Assembly: GCA_017539025.1 (NCBI GenBank)
Contig: JAFYHT010000071.1
Coordinates: 62,001-126,000, forward strand
Length of the DNA: 64,000 nt
Direction: 5' to 3'
DNA from: Erysipelotrichaceae bacterium
GTDB taxonomy: Bacteria; Bacillota_I; Bacilli_A; Erysipelotrichales; Erysipelotrichaceae
Shown: in pieces, positions 1 to 8,741 of the stretch
How the letters are laid out: every line of letters starts with the position of its first letter
How positions within the stretch are numbered: the first letter of the stretch is position 1
Notes under the pieces: generated by a model
The model's input: the letters and a program-made list of their open reading frames with translations, nothing else
Told to the model about the DNA's origin: nothing
Database searches by the model: none
Position numbers and translations under genes: made by a program

Positions 1-85
1 CTTTCATATCCAGCAGTTCCTGATAAAGAGGATCATTCTGATCAAGCTTTTTCAGCCATTCTTCATATCTTTCCTGAGCATTCAT
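1..85 (-). CDS. Phosphoglucomutase/phosphomannomutase-like protein, N-terminal fragment
   Basis: Only the first 28 codons lie in the window; the gene runs off the left edge. The start begins MNAQERYEEWL and is followed by an acidic helix ending in QELLDMK. This matches the opening helix typical of Firmicutes alpha-phosphoglucomutases (YxEWL followed by a Glu/Leu-rich stretch), enzymes that interconvert glucose 1- and 6-phosphate. The ATG is preceded by AGAAGGG at a good ribosome-site distance and a TATAAT at 111-116. The catalytic serine region is outside the window, so the family assignment rests on the N-terminus only. Confidence 0.5.
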   Translation of the reverse strand, partial: MNAQERYEEWLKKLDQNDPLYQELLDMK

Positions 86-141
86 TATATTTAACCCTTC
101 TTTCACTTTTATTATAAGATATTTGATACCCAATCTAACCG

Positions 142-3100
142 TTATTCCACCGACTTAAGTGATTCTACCATCTCGATCTGTTCCAGGTGTCTTCTCATGA
201 ACAGCGATACCAGTAATGTAAATACGATCGTGATCACAAAGGCATAAGTAAAACTAAGTATCGAGATATTCATACCAAACATCATCATCTCCATGTTGAT
301 GACATTCATGATGAAGTGGTGTTCCAATACTCCTAACGGAAGCCCGATCAGACCTCCTATGATACTTAACAACAACACTTCCTTAAAGATATAGCTGTTG
401 ACCTCCATATCGTTGAATCCCAACACCTTGAGTGTTGCGATCTCTCGGATACGCTCTGCGATATTGACCTGGATCAGGTTGATCAATACGACCAAGGCCA
501 GTGATCCTGCAGCCAATATGATGACAAAGATGATGATATCCAAAGCCTTGATCATCGTATCAAACTGTGAGATGAAACCTGTGAAGTCGACCATCGAAGA
601 ATAATCCTGCAGCTTCTTGGTGTCGTTTACCAATGACTGTTTATCTTCACTGGATACGGCGATCGCGTTGGCATGAACATTCTCACCGAAAGTATCTTCA
701 TAGTAAGACTGCGACATGAAGATGTAGTGCTGGAAATAGAATTCACAGATCCTGGATACCTTGACTTCTCTCTTTAATCCATTGAGTGATTCTACCGTGA
801 TATAGTCTCCTTCTTTGATCTTGTGGTTGATACAGAACTTCTCGGATAGAATGACACCGCTGTTATCCAGTTCGATATCGGTCTTCCTGTCTGTCTTTCT
901 TAAATTCAGTACATTCTTTGATTCTCTTGCATCGAAAACCTCCATGATCAGAGTATCGTCATCCTTGTCGGAAAGATATGCCTTAGTCGTATACGTCATG
1001 AAAGGAACAACTTCTTTATTGTTGAGGTTGTCTTTCAATATCGATATATTCTCATCCAGATGGTGATCGTTCTCCAGATTGATCTGATAGTCATAACCGA
1101 AGATCCTGCCATACTGTATCGAAACGACATCCTTGATGGAATCCTTGATGCCAAAGCCCACCACCAGCAAGCCCGTACATCCGGCAACGCCGATGACGGT
1201 CATGAAGAAACGTGACTTATATCTGAAGATGTTCCTGGCTGTGATCTTGGATGTGAACGGAAGCCTTCTCCAGATAAATTCGATCTTCTCAAGAAGGACT
1301 CTCTTGGAAGATTTCGGAGCCTTTGGTCTTAATAATGATGAAGGCATCTCCTTGAGAGAATTCCTGACGACAAGGGCCGTTACGATCGACATCAGTAATG
1401 TGAAAGCCAATACACAGATCAAGACATAGATGATCGGGAAGGAGAACTTCATCTGCGGCAGATCATACATCAGTCTCCAGGTATTATAGATGACTGTCGG
1501 GAAAACACACTGCCCAAACACGATACCCAGTGCCGATCCGCCAAGCGCTGCCAGTAAGGCATATAAGACATACTTTCCGATGATCTTTGCTTCCGAGAAG
1601 CCCAAGGCAAGGAAGATACCGATCTGGGATCTCTGCTCATCGACAAGTCTTGTCATCGTCGTCATACACACAAGCGCTGCGACCAGATAGAAAAGGAAAG
1701 GCATCGCATAACCGATCGATGACATCTGTTTGATCGTATTCTTGTACATATAGGAAGAGTAATGGGAATCTCTGTTTAAGATGATCCATTCCGCACCCGG
1801 GAGAGCTTCGAGTTCTTCTTCCGCCTTGTTGAGATCGTTCTGTGCCTTTTCGATCTCATCATTGAAGACCATGAGGTTTTCTTCGTATTCCTTTAAGCCC
1901 TTTTCATAACTTCTTTTTCCGGCATTGAGCTGTGCCTGAGCATCATCCAGAGACTTTGCGCCATCTTCTGCCTGCTTCTTGCCCGCTTCCAGTTCCTGTC
2001 TGGATGTCCTGATCTTTTCTCTTCCCTCATAAAGGGTCTTCAGTTGGATATATGTATTCTCAACGGAACCGCCAAACCTTTCATCCATCGCATCCAACAT
2101 CTCCTGCTTGGACTGCTGTTCATCGTATTCCGTATCTGCGTAATTATTCAATGTCTCATCGATGACGTTGTTGCGGATCGTGAGATTCTGCTTCTCCACT
2201 TCAAGAGCAGTCATCTGTTCGATGTAATCCTCTGCCGTACGATCTAATGCCGCTTCTTCCTTTTCGATCTCGGCGATCCTCTTGAGATTTTCTTCCTTTT
2301 CGTTCTTCAGCTGCGTGACTGCGCTGTTGACATAGGATCCGGTATTGAAGTTTCCTTCCCTGATCATGATGTAACTGGTATAGGCGGCCGATACTTCGTT
2401 ATAAAGCGAATCAAAATCCGTACCGCCTTCTTTTTCTGCCTGAGCGATACCGGCATTGAGCTTGGCTTCGTTCTGATTCAATACCTTTTCTGCCGCATCC
2501 AGTTGCGCCATCGATACCTGTAAGGAAGTCCTGTTGGAATCGATCAGCGACTGATTGACGATCAGCTCGATATTCGCATCATCGAGTTTCTGTTTTGCCT
2601 CCAGCAATTGTTGTTCGCCATCAGCCTTCTTCTCATAGAATTCCTTCTTTCCATCATTGAGCTTTTGAAGATTCTCATCATAGATCTTATCTCTCAGATA
2701 AGCCTGCTGGTGATTCTTCGTCGACTCGATCGAAGATTCCATCATATCGATGTAATCCTGATAACCCTTCGTATAAGACAGTTCCTTGTCTGCATCTTTG
2801 ACAGTCAGATAGATCGTCGTATAGTAATCAAAAACGAAATTCTCATTCGGAATAAACAATATATTTGTCAGATCCTGGTTCTCGCAATTGGAAGCACCCA
2901 TGATCTTGGAAGTATAAGCCGGCGACTTACATGTACCGACGATCGTATAGGAATCATTCTTGAGATAGTCCTTGATATTATCTTCGTTGAGATAGACCCT
3001 GATCCTTTTGCCTACCATGCGGCTGGCTGCTTCTATCGCATCACCCAGGATCAATGCTTCATTCGCTTTTTCCGGCATCCTGCCTTCCACCAGCTCAAAC

Positions 3101-3435
3101 AGGTCGACACTTCTGTTCATCTCTTCCAGACGGTAGACACCGGTGATGTTTCCTGCTGTTCCATAGGCATCGACGACCTTTGAGGCAAAGACGTTCTCCA
3201 CATCTTCGTTCTTCTTTAACGCTCTGACATCTTCATCACAGAAACCATAGGAAGAATAGATCTGGAAATCCTGCAGCTTCAGATCATCGTTATAGGCATC
3301 CATACTTTCACGAAGGATCGTTCCATTGGAAAAAAGGCCCATCATAAAAGCTGATGATACCAGTACGATCATGAATAACGACAAAAAGCGATTGGATGAC
3401 TTCCGTATCAGACGAAAGGTATCTTTATTGAACAT
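142..3435 (-). CDS. FtsX-like ABC transporter permease with long extracytoplasmic coiled coil
   Basis: A 1097-residue permease of the MacB/FtsX superfamily. One membrane segment lies near residues 18-38. A large outside region follows, and its middle part (about 250-560) is rich in Glu, Lys, Gln and Leu heptads and should form long coiled coils. A first membrane bundle starts with AMPFLFYLVAALVC and contains the FtsX-type signature RSQIGIFLALGFS. A second soluble domain follows, and a final bundle contains RIREIATLKVLGF. The duplicated FtsX cores suggest that one chain supplies both permease halves. The start codon overlaps the stop of the ATPase gene upstream (TGATG), so the two are translationally coupled. 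Such pairs export peptides or lipids or act as mechanotransmission devices; the substrate here is unknown. Confidence 0.9.
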   Translation of the reverse strand: MFNKDTFRLIRKSSNRFLSLFMIVLVSSAFMMGLFSNGTILRESMDAYNDDLKLQDFQIYSSYGFCDEDVRALKKNEDVENVFASKVVDAYGTAGNITGVYRLEEMNRSVDLFELVEGRMPEKANEALILGDAIEAASRMVGKRIRVYLNEDNIKDYLKNDSYTIVGTCKSPAYTSKIMGASNCENQDLTNILFIPNENFVFDYYTTIYLTVKDADKELSYTKGYQDYIDMMESSIESTKNHQQAYLRDKIYDENLQKLNDGKKEFYEKKADGEQQLLEAKQKLDDANIELIVNQSLIDSNRTSLQVSMAQLDAAEKVLNQNEAKLNAGIAQAEKEGGTDFDSLYNEVSAAYTSYIMIREGNFNTGSYVNSAVTQLKNEKEENLKRIAEIEKEEAALDRTAEDYIEQMTALEVEKQNLTIRNNVIDETLNNYADTEYDEQQSKQEMLDAMDERFGGSVENTYIQLKTLYEGREKIRTSRQELEAGKKQAEDGAKSLDDAQAQLNAGKRSYEKGLKEYEENLMVFNDEIEKAQNDLNKAEEELEALPGAEWIILNRDSHYSSYMYKNTIKQMSSIGYAMPFLFYLVAALVCMTTMTRLVDEQRSQIGIFLALGFSEAKIIGKYVLYALLAALGGSALGIVFGQCVFPTVIYNTWRLMYDLPQMKFSFPIIYVLICVLAFTLLMSIVTALVVRNSLKEMPSSLLRPKAPKSSKRVLLEKIEFIWRRLPFTSKITARNIFRYKSRFFMTVIGVAGCTGLLVVGFGIKDSIKDVVSIQYGRIFGYDYQINLENDHHLDENISILKDNLNNKEVVPFMTYTTKAYLSDKDDDTLIMEVFDARESKNVLNLRKTDRKTDIELDNSGVILSEKFCINHKIKEGDYITVESLNGLKREVKVSRICEFYFQHYIFMSQSYYEDTFGENVHANAIAVSSEDKQSLVNDTKKLQDYSSMVDFTGFISQFDTMIKALDIIIFVIILAAGSLALVVLINLIQVNIAERIREIATLKVLGFNDMEVNSYIFKEVLLLSIIGGLIGLPLGVLEHHFIMNVINMEMMMFGMNISILSFTYAFVITIVFTLLVSLFMRRHLEQIEMVESLKSVE

Positions 3436-4133
3436 CAGTACTCGATTTCCTCTATATCGACAGGATCATTGCTCCTGATGTCAACGATCTTACCTGATTT
3501 GACCCTGATGATCTTCTGTGCCATCTGCGCCAGAGCCTGGTTGTGAGTGATCATGACCACCGTGATGCCGTTCTTGTAACACATGTCCTGCAACACCTTC
3601 AAGACCTGCTTGCCGGTGACGTAATCCAAAGCACCGGTCGGCTCATCGCACAGTAAAAGTTTCGGGTTCTTGGCAACAGCCCTGGCGATCGCAACTCTTT
3701 GCTGCTCACCGCCGGAAAGCTGACTCGGGAAGTTGTTCATCCTTTCTTCCAGTCCGACCATCTTCAAGACGAAGACCGGATCCAGAGGATCCCTGCATAT
3801 CTGCAAAGCCAGTTCCACATTTTCCTTAGCAGTCAGATTTTGTACCAGGTTGTAGAACTGAAAGACGAAACCGATGTCATAACGGCGATAATCGCAAAGC
3901 TGTTTCCTGTTGAAAGAAGCGATGTCCTTTTCATCGATGATGATGGAACCGCTGGTCGCAGTATCCATTCCTCCCAAGATATTTAAGATCGTGGTCTTGC
4001 CTGCACCGGATTCACCCAGAACTACGACAAACTCACCTTTCTCAATATCAAAAGAAACACCATCCAGGGCTTTGATCTGCACCTCTCCCATCTGATAGAT
4101 CTTTGAAACATCCTTAAAAGAAATAAAACTCAT
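3435..4133 (-). CDS. ABC transporter ATP-binding protein (MacB/LolD type)
   Basis: The 232-residue ATPase that powers the adjacent FtsX-like permease. Visible motifs are Walker [10 protein letters not shown], the Q-loop region [10 protein letters not shown], the signature LSGGEQQR, Walker [12 protein letters not shown] and the H-loop MITHN. The GALD D-loop and the length fit the MacB/LolD/FtsE branch. I chose the ATG at 4133; a TTG six bases upstream is also in frame. No ribosome site precedes the ATG, but a TATAAT sits 10 bases upstream at 4144-4149, so the message is probably leaderless. The gene ends in a one-base overlap with the permease, so the two form a two-gene operon. Confidence 0.93.
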   Translation of the reverse strand: MSFISFKDVSKIYQMGEVQIKALDGVSFDIEKGEFVVVLGESGAGKTTILNILGGMDTATSGSIIIDEKDIASFNRKQLCDYRRYDIGFVFQFYNLVQNLTAKENVELALQICRDPLDPVFVLKMVGLEERMNNFPSQLSGGEQQRVAIARAVAKNPKLLLCDEPTGALDYVTGKQVLKVLQDMCYKNGITVVMITHNQALAQMAQKIIRVKSGKIVDIRSNDPVDIEEIEY

Positions 4134-4143
4134 AGACAATTAA

Positions 4144-4149
4144 ATTATA
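4144..4149 (-). promoter_or_regulatory. -10 box of probable leaderless promoter for the MacB-type operon
   Basis: TATAAT on the minus strand, 10 bases before the ATG at 4133, with no ribosome-binding sequence between. The transcript should start within about 4 bases of the start codon. No clear -35 box is visible. Confidence 0.55.
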
Positions 4150-4165
4150 TAAGTTCTTTGTACCG

Positions 4166-4199
4166 AAAGAAAAGCGTTCATCACTTCTGATAAACGCTT
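4166..4199 (-). terminator. Rho-independent terminator of the GH2 gene
   Basis: On the minus strand AAGCGTT pairs with AACGCTT around a 14-base loop (arms 4172-4178 and 4193-4199), followed by TTCTTTC. It sits just after the stop of the gene at 4206-6533. Confidence 0.75.
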
Positions 4200-4205
4200 C
4201 ATTTT

Positions 4206-6533
4206 CTATTCGATCGTATAATCGATCTTCACTTCTTCAAGACCTTGTGCCCTGATCACAAGAGAGCCTTTTCCTTTCTTCCCTGTGGTCTTCACATAGG
4301 TTCCGCACATACCGCCCTCTGCTGTACATACAGATGGTCCGACAAGTTCGATATCACCTTCTGTTTCAAAGAAAACAGGAAGCTGGGCATATGGTGCGAT
4401 ATTGCTGTTGGCATCCAGTATCCTGATCCTGACAGCCGCCATATCATAGGTATCACCTTCATGTAAGACACTCGAACTGTTTTTCACTTCCAGGCGAAGA
4501 TCGCAGCTTGGAGAAAGTGTCCTGCTCAGGACAACCTTTCCATCCTTGATCGCATCAAAACGCCAGATAATGGCTTCACCACCCCAGTTGCCGACATACT
4601 TACCATAGAGACCCGTCGCTTCTTCCATAGACAGATGATGCTTCTTCATACAGTAGGCAACCTTGATCTTTTCATTGACAGGGAGGGTGAATGCGCCATA
4701 CTTTGCCATCGCAAGCAATCTGTCGTGGACCATCTTTGCCTTATCGTCATCAAAGCCTTCGTTTTCTTTCAAGAGCTCTCCGATCGTATCATCAATCTTC
4801 AAAGGACCGTGATTCAAAGCCTTGAATTCACTGTCTTTATACTCTTTGACAAAAACTCCATCCTTATAAAGTTTCACACTGTCCGCATTGGAGAAGACAT
4901 AGAAATCACCGATCGAACCACCCGGATAATCGCCGATATCCATCGTCGTTGAAACTTCCAATACAGGAACATCATCCCCTTGCGATGCATAGACATAAGC
5001 GGCAAGCTTCGGATTCCTGAAGACATCCATGACGCCATGGTAACAGATCCTGTCGCCGCTTCCGAAGTCCTTGTGGGTCGCATAGTCAAACATGCACCAC
5101 TGGAAAACACCTGCGTGTTCACCAGAACCTAATGCACCATTCATGACCCTGGCATGTCTTAAGGCGTGTTCCTCTCTTTTTGCCCAATGATCGAAAGGCT
5201 TTGTCGGAAACATATGTCCGTTGGCCTCTGAGATCAGGAATGCCTTACTTTCATCCGTTGTGATATCTTTCTTTCTTCTCACCGGACCGTTGTCTCCCTT
5301 ATGAGAGAAATCATTGAAGGCATAGACATCTTCTAACAGCTGTGACTTTGTCAGATAACGCACACCGGAAGTCGGTCTGGAATAATCCAGTTCATGAGCG
5401 ATCGCGTTTGTCCTGGTATAGAAAGCTTCATCATCCTGACTCTCGTTGATACGAACGCCCCACAAGACGATGGAAGGATGATTGCGATACTGAAGGACCA
5501 TTTCTTTTACATGTTCACAGGCGACGTCTTTCCACTTCTCATCACCGATGTGTTGCCAGCCCGGGATCTCCGTGAATACCAGAAGACCCATCTCGTCACA
5601 GGCATCTATAAACGCCTGAGATTGCGGATAATGGGAAGTTCTCACAGCGTTGCAGCAAAGTTCTTCCTTCAAGATCCTGGCATCTTCTACCTGCAAGGAA
5701 TCAGATACCGCATATCCGACATACGGATAGCACTGATGGCGATCCAATCCTCTCATTACGACACGTTTTCCATTGAGATAGAAACCATCTGACGCAAAGC
5801 GGATCGTACGGAAACCGAATCTTGTTTCTTTCTTTGAACCGTTTGCCAAAGATACTTCACACAGATAGAGATACGGATCGTCGATATCCCACTTCTTTAC
5901 ATCATCCACTTTGAATGTGATATCGTTTTCTATCGTCTTCTTTTCATAGATCACAGAACCATTGAGTTCTTTGATACGAATGATCTTTTCCTGATCCTTG
6001 TCATCTTCGATCGTCGTCATCACTCTGACGCGATCTGTAAAAGGAGTGGAGACAAAGATATCGGAGATATATTCTTCTTCTTCAAATTCCAGGAATACGC
6101 TTCGATAGATCCCTCCATAGGTCAGATAGTCGATGACATAGCCAAACGGCGGAACTTCCTTGTTTTCTGTTGAATCAAGCTTTACCGTAACGACACATTC
6201 TTCTCCAGCCTTGACATAGTCGCTGATCTCAACTCTGAAAGCTGTATATCCTCCCAAATGGGTATACAATTCATTCCCGTTGACATAAACAGTAGCGATA
6301 TGAGCTGCACCATCAAATCTTAAGAAGATCCTTTTTCCTTTCGCTTCCTCAGGGATCAAAAGCTTCTTCCGATATCCGCTGATCATCTGATAAGCATAGT
6401 GATCGATATAATGCAAAGGCAATTCTTTCACGGTATGTGGTATTCTGACTTCGCATGTATTCTCATCATTCCCGTTTAAAAAATCATCTGTCCAGACTTT
6501 CGTAAAACGCCATCCGTTATCGATATTGATCAT
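4206..6533 (-). CDS. Glycoside hydrolase family 2 protein (beta-galactosidase/beta-glucuronidase-like)
   Basis: A 775-residue cytoplasmic enzyme with no signal peptide. It has the GH2 layout: a sugar-binding jelly-roll domain (about 1-170, with FRFDGAAHIATVYVNG), an immunoglobulin-like domain, a TIM barrel (about 250-540) and a C-terminal beta domain. In the barrel, RGLDRHQ, RTSHYPQ, the acid/base Glu364 in GVRINES and the nucleophile Glu436 in ISEANGH are all in place, so it should be active. It would remove beta-linked galactose or glucuronic acid from imported oligosaccharides; the exact sugar cannot be read from the sequence. AAGGGG before the ATG serves as ribosome site. It is a single-gene unit, divergent from the UBA protein gene. 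Confidence 0.9.
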   Translation of the reverse strand: MINIDNGWRFTKVWTDDFLNGNDENTCEVRIPHTVKELPLHYIDHYAYQMISGYRKKLLIPEEAKGKRIFLRFDGAAHIATVYVNGNELYTHLGGYTAFRVEISDYVKAGEECVVTVKLDSTENKEVPPFGYVIDYLTYGGIYRSVFLEFEEEEYISDIFVSTPFTDRVRVMTTIEDDKDQEKIIRIKELNGSVIYEKKTIENDITFKVDDVKKWDIDDPYLYLCEVSLANGSKKETRFGFRTIRFASDGFYLNGKRVVMRGLDRHQCYPYVGYAVSDSLQVEDARILKEELCCNAVRTSHYPQSQAFIDACDEMGLLVFTEIPGWQHIGDEKWKDVACEHVKEMVLQYRNHPSIVLWGVRINESQDDEAFYTRTNAIAHELDYSRPTSGVRYLTKSQLLEDVYAFNDFSHKGDNGPVRRKKDITTDESKAFLISEANGHMFPTKPFDHWAKREEHALRHARVMNGALGSGEHAGVFQWCMFDYATHKDFGSGDRICYHGVMDVFRNPKLAAYVYASQGDDVPVLEVSTTMDIGDYPGGSIGDFYVFSNADSVKLYKDGVFVKEYKDSEFKALNHGPLKIDDTIGELLKENEGFDDDKAKMVHDRLLAMAKYGAFTLPVNEKIKVAYCMKKHHLSMEEATGLYGKYVGNWGGEAIIWRFDAIKDGKVVLSRTLSPSCDLRLEVKNSSSVLHEGDTYDMAAVRIRILDANSNIAPYAQLPVFFETEGDIELVGPSVCTAEGGMCGTYVKTTGKKGKGSLVIRAQGLEEVKIDYTIE

Positions 6534-6597
6534 ATTATTCCCCTTTTAGGTTTCTTTACCGATTTCATTGTATCATCCTCAAATCATATATTTTCTG

Positions 6598-6618
6598 CTG
6601 AAAACGACTCATTTTCAG
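6598..6618. promoter_or_regulatory. Inverted repeat, possible operator between GH2 and UBA genes
   Basis: CTGAAAA and TTTTCAG form a perfect 7-base inverted repeat around a 7-base spacer, about 65 bases upstream of the GH2 start and upstream of its likely -10 (TACAAT on the minus strand at 6567-6572). The position suits an activator or repressor of the GH2 gene. No regulator gene is adjacent. Confidence 0.35.
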
Positions 6619-6656
6619 ATCATTTCAAAGAAAAAACACTTTTTTCATCAAATATC

Positions 6657-6685
6657 TTGACAGTCATATGAACCTCTGATATAAT
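6657..6685 (+). promoter_or_regulatory. Consensus sigma-A promoter for the UBA-DUF4342 gene
   Basis: TTGACA at 6657-6662 and TATAAT at 6680-6685 with exactly 17 bases between: both hexamers match the housekeeping consensus perfectly. The ribosome site AGGAGG and the ATG follow 20-30 bases downstream. Expression is probably high. Confidence 0.9.
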
Positions 6686-6711
6686 CAAAGTACCATAAGG
6701 AGGGCCAAGAA

Positions 6712-7140
6712 ATGAATTTTAACATCAATGATGTCGATCAGGTCATCGAAAGAACAAACTGCAGCTACCAGGAAGCAAAAGAAGCTTTACTGGCAAGTGA
6801 CGGCGATGTCGTCGACGCGATCATCTATCTGGAAAAGAAGGAAAACTCCGGATTCGGCTCTTTCTTCAGAAGCTTTACTCAAGATTCAGAAAGAACAGCC
6901 GATACGATCGTTTCCAAGATCAAAGAACTGATCAATGAAGGAAATGTCAACAAGATAGAAATACGCGATCCGGACGGCAGAAGGATCACTTCTGTTTCCG
7001 TAAATGTCGGAGCAGCAATCGGATCATTCGCACTCTTAGTCAATGCGCCATTGGTTGCGATCTCATCACTGATCGCCAAATATGGCCTGAACTATCAGTT
7101 CGTCGTCGTCAAGAGCGACGGTTCTGAAATCATTCTTTAA
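6712..7140 (+). CDS. UBA-like / DUF4342 domain protein
   Basis: 142 residues. Residues 5-42 form a UBA/TS-N-like three-helix domain (IERTNCSYQEAKEALLAS, then DGDVVDAIIYLEK), as in EF-Ts and NAC-type proteins. The C-terminal part from about residue 70 (IKELINEGNVNKIEIRDPDG, then a Val/Ala/Ile-rich stretch) matches DUF4342, whose end is hydrophobic and may touch the membrane. The function of this family is not established. A strong AGGAGG ribosome site and a perfect consensus promoter suggest an abundant housekeeping protein. It is transcribed alone and ends at a hairpin terminator. Confidence 0.85.
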   Translation: MNFNINDVDQVIERTNCSYQEAKEALLASDGDVVDAIIYLEKKENSGFGSFFRSFTQDSERTADTIVSKIKELINEGNVNKIEIRDPDGRRITSVSVNVGAAIGSFALLVNAPLVAISSLIAKYGLNYQFVVVKSDGSEIIL

Positions 7141-7151
7141 GACCTGAAAGA

Positions 7152-7179
7152 AAAAGGGCAGCGTTGACTGTCCTTTTTT
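7152..7179. terminator. Bidirectional terminator
   Basis: AAAGGGCAG pairs with CTGTCCTTT (one G-T pair) around CGTTGA and is followed by a T-run on the plus strand; the minus strand has the matching T-run. It serves the UBA gene and the convergent M24-like gene. Confidence 0.8.
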
Positions 7180-8008
7180 AGATCAGATCGAATCGATTCA
7201 ATAATGAATCGATATCATTACAGACGATGAAATCATCGTCTTTTTTCTTTACCACGAAGTGATGTGTCACCTTAGGAAGGCTTTCATCTGTCAGCGAGAT
7301 CAGTTGCGGTTCAACCGTAAACTGCATCCCTTCCTCAAAAGACAAGCCGGAAGAACCGTTCAGGAACTTTCTTGATGAACTCAGATGGTTTATCATCTCC
7401 TGATTTAATTCCTCTTTCTCTCTTCCTTCATTGAGATGGGTGAATGTATGACCCAGATTGGAAGGCTTTGGATCGGTGCGGCTGATCACGTTGCTTCGTA
7501 AGCCTCTGTTTTTAAAAGCTTTTAATGAATAGGCATAGAGTTCATCAGGATCTTCAGCAACATTCAGATATTCAAAGATATCCTGTGCTGCTTTTCTGCA
7601 GTTTCTGAAATGTTCCCTGATCTTCTCGTCTTTTCCGAAATACAGCGTGATCGACATGTCGCCGATATAACCGTCGCTTTTTTCGACCGGCGAACAATAG
7701 GCATACAACAATCCGTCTTCCCAATCGATCAGAGTATCATTTGACCAGAATTCTTCATTCCTCAATGAATCGAAGTTGAGTCTTTTACCGCTTAATACCG
7801 CCATACCATAAGGTGGTGGGCAATACCAGCCTTTGCCAAAGATCTCTCCTTTTTCCGACATCTTATCAAGCCATCTTTGCGCGAAAGCTTTTTCTGTGAT
7901 GCCTTTCTTGCCATAGAACTCATCGATCGTTTCTTGAAGAGCCATCACGGCTTTCTGTCTGGCTTTATTGAAGATGAGATCGTTGTCGTTAGAAGTATAT
8001 AAGACCAT
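7178..8008 (-). CDS. M24 (creatinase/aminopeptidase-fold) family protein with incomplete metal site
   Basis: 276 residues. The C-terminal two thirds show the pita-bread fold of M24 metallopeptidases: GDMSITLYFG (Asp117 as second metal Asp), LGHTFTH (His187), and GMQFTVEPQL (Glu233). The first metal Asp is not recognisable (the position reads LLYAYCS), and the last Glu is replaced in KVTHHFVV (His249/250). Two of the five canonical ligands therefore seem lost, as in M24 relatives that act as non-peptidases. It is the last gene of the ECF importer operon, two bases after the BtpA-like gene, which suggests a role in processing the imported compound. Peptidase activity should not be assumed. Confidence 0.7.
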   Translation of the reverse strand: MVLYTSNDNDLIFNKARQKAVMALQETIDEFYGKKGITEKAFAQRWLDKMSEKGEIFGKGWYCPPPYGMAVLSGKRLNFDSLRNEEFWSNDTLIDWEDGLLYAYCSPVEKSDGYIGDMSITLYFGKDEKIREHFRNCRKAAQDIFEYLNVAEDPDELYAYSLKAFKNRGLRSNVISRTDPKPSNLGHTFTHLNEGREKEELNQEMINHLSSSRKFLNGSSGLSFEEGMQFTVEPQLISLTDESLPKVTHHFVVKKKDDDFIVCNDIDSLLNRFDLI

Positions 8009-8010
8009 GT

Positions 8011-8739
8011 TTAAAGTGTTGACCTGAGTTCAAAGACCTTGTCCATGAACTCTCTGACATGTTCAGCACAGACATCTCCGGAATCCTTGCGGGTATCTTT
8101 GAATGTGCTTCCTACGATCGCCGCATCTGCAAGAGACAGTTTTTCAAAAACGGTATCAGCCGTTACGCCTGCCGCAACCACCAGCGGGAAATCGCCGACG
8201 ATCTTGCGGAAATCGATGATCTTCTGGGTCGGTGAATCCATGCCTGTGCCTTCGCCCGTTACAGCCAAAGCGTGACAACGATTCATGCCGATCCTTAAAT
8301 CCGTTTCCAGATCGTTTCCTGATAATACCGGTTTGTATTTGAAACGGACACCGCCAATCACATACATGCCGCCTTCTTTCATATATCTCTCGATCATCTG
8401 TCCATAAGGGATGTCTTCTTCAGGAGTCAGATGTCCGGCTACGGAATCGACCTGGATAAAAGAAGCACCATACTTCTTGGCGTACTCCCAGCTGAGCTGC
8501 CAGTTGTCGAGGATGTTGACGCCGATGGTATATCCGCCTTTCTGAGACAGCAGTTCCAGTCCGGCTTTCACATCTTCCGCGTCGCCGAAATAGTCTTCCA
8601 CGATGACGGCATCTACGCCATTTGCCTTATAGATCTCAGCTTCCCTGAGACATCGTTCCAGTTTCTCCTGCCTGCTGTCACCCTTGAAGTGCAGCATCGC
8701 CAATACCGGTTTTTTTACCGGAAAAAGATCCAGAAACAT
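8011..8739 (-). CDS. BtpA/SgcQ family TIM-barrel protein
   Basis: 242 residues, the full length of the BtpA/SgcQ family. It begins with VKKPVLAMLHFKG and continues with GVDAVIVEDYFGD, TIGVNILDNW, FIQVDSVAGHL, a Lys/Gly strand in the centre, ALAVTGEGTGMDSP and AAGVTADTV...DAAIVGSTFK near the end. This repeating beta-alpha pattern with a terminal phosphate-binding GVT...VGST is typical of a phosphosugar-binding barrel. The family has no firm biochemical role; relatives are linked to photosystem I assembly (BtpA) or sugar operons (SgcQ). It lies between a PfkB-like gene and an M24-like gene behind an ECF importer, which points to carbohydrate or nucleoside catabolism. GGAGGG overlaps the end of the upstream gene. 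Confidence 0.88.
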   Translation of the reverse strand: MFLDLFPVKKPVLAMLHFKGDSRQEKLERCLREAEIYKANGVDAVIVEDYFGDAEDVKAGLELLSQKGGYTIGVNILDNWQLSWEYAKKYGASFIQVDSVAGHLTPEEDIPYGQMIERYMKEGGMYVIGGVRFKYKPVLSGNDLETDLRIGMNRCHALAVTGEGTGMDSPTQKIIDFRKIVGDFPLVVAAGVTADTVFEKLSLADAAIVGSTFKDTRKDSGDVCAEHVREFMDKVFELRSTL

Positions 8740-8741
8740 GT

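Noticed and set aside
2608-3183. 191-codon open frame on the plus strand inside the permease gene
   Set aside because: It is antisense to a clear FtsX-like coding region, lacks a ribosome site and has an implausible composition rich in Ile and Arg. It is a shadow of the permease reading frame.
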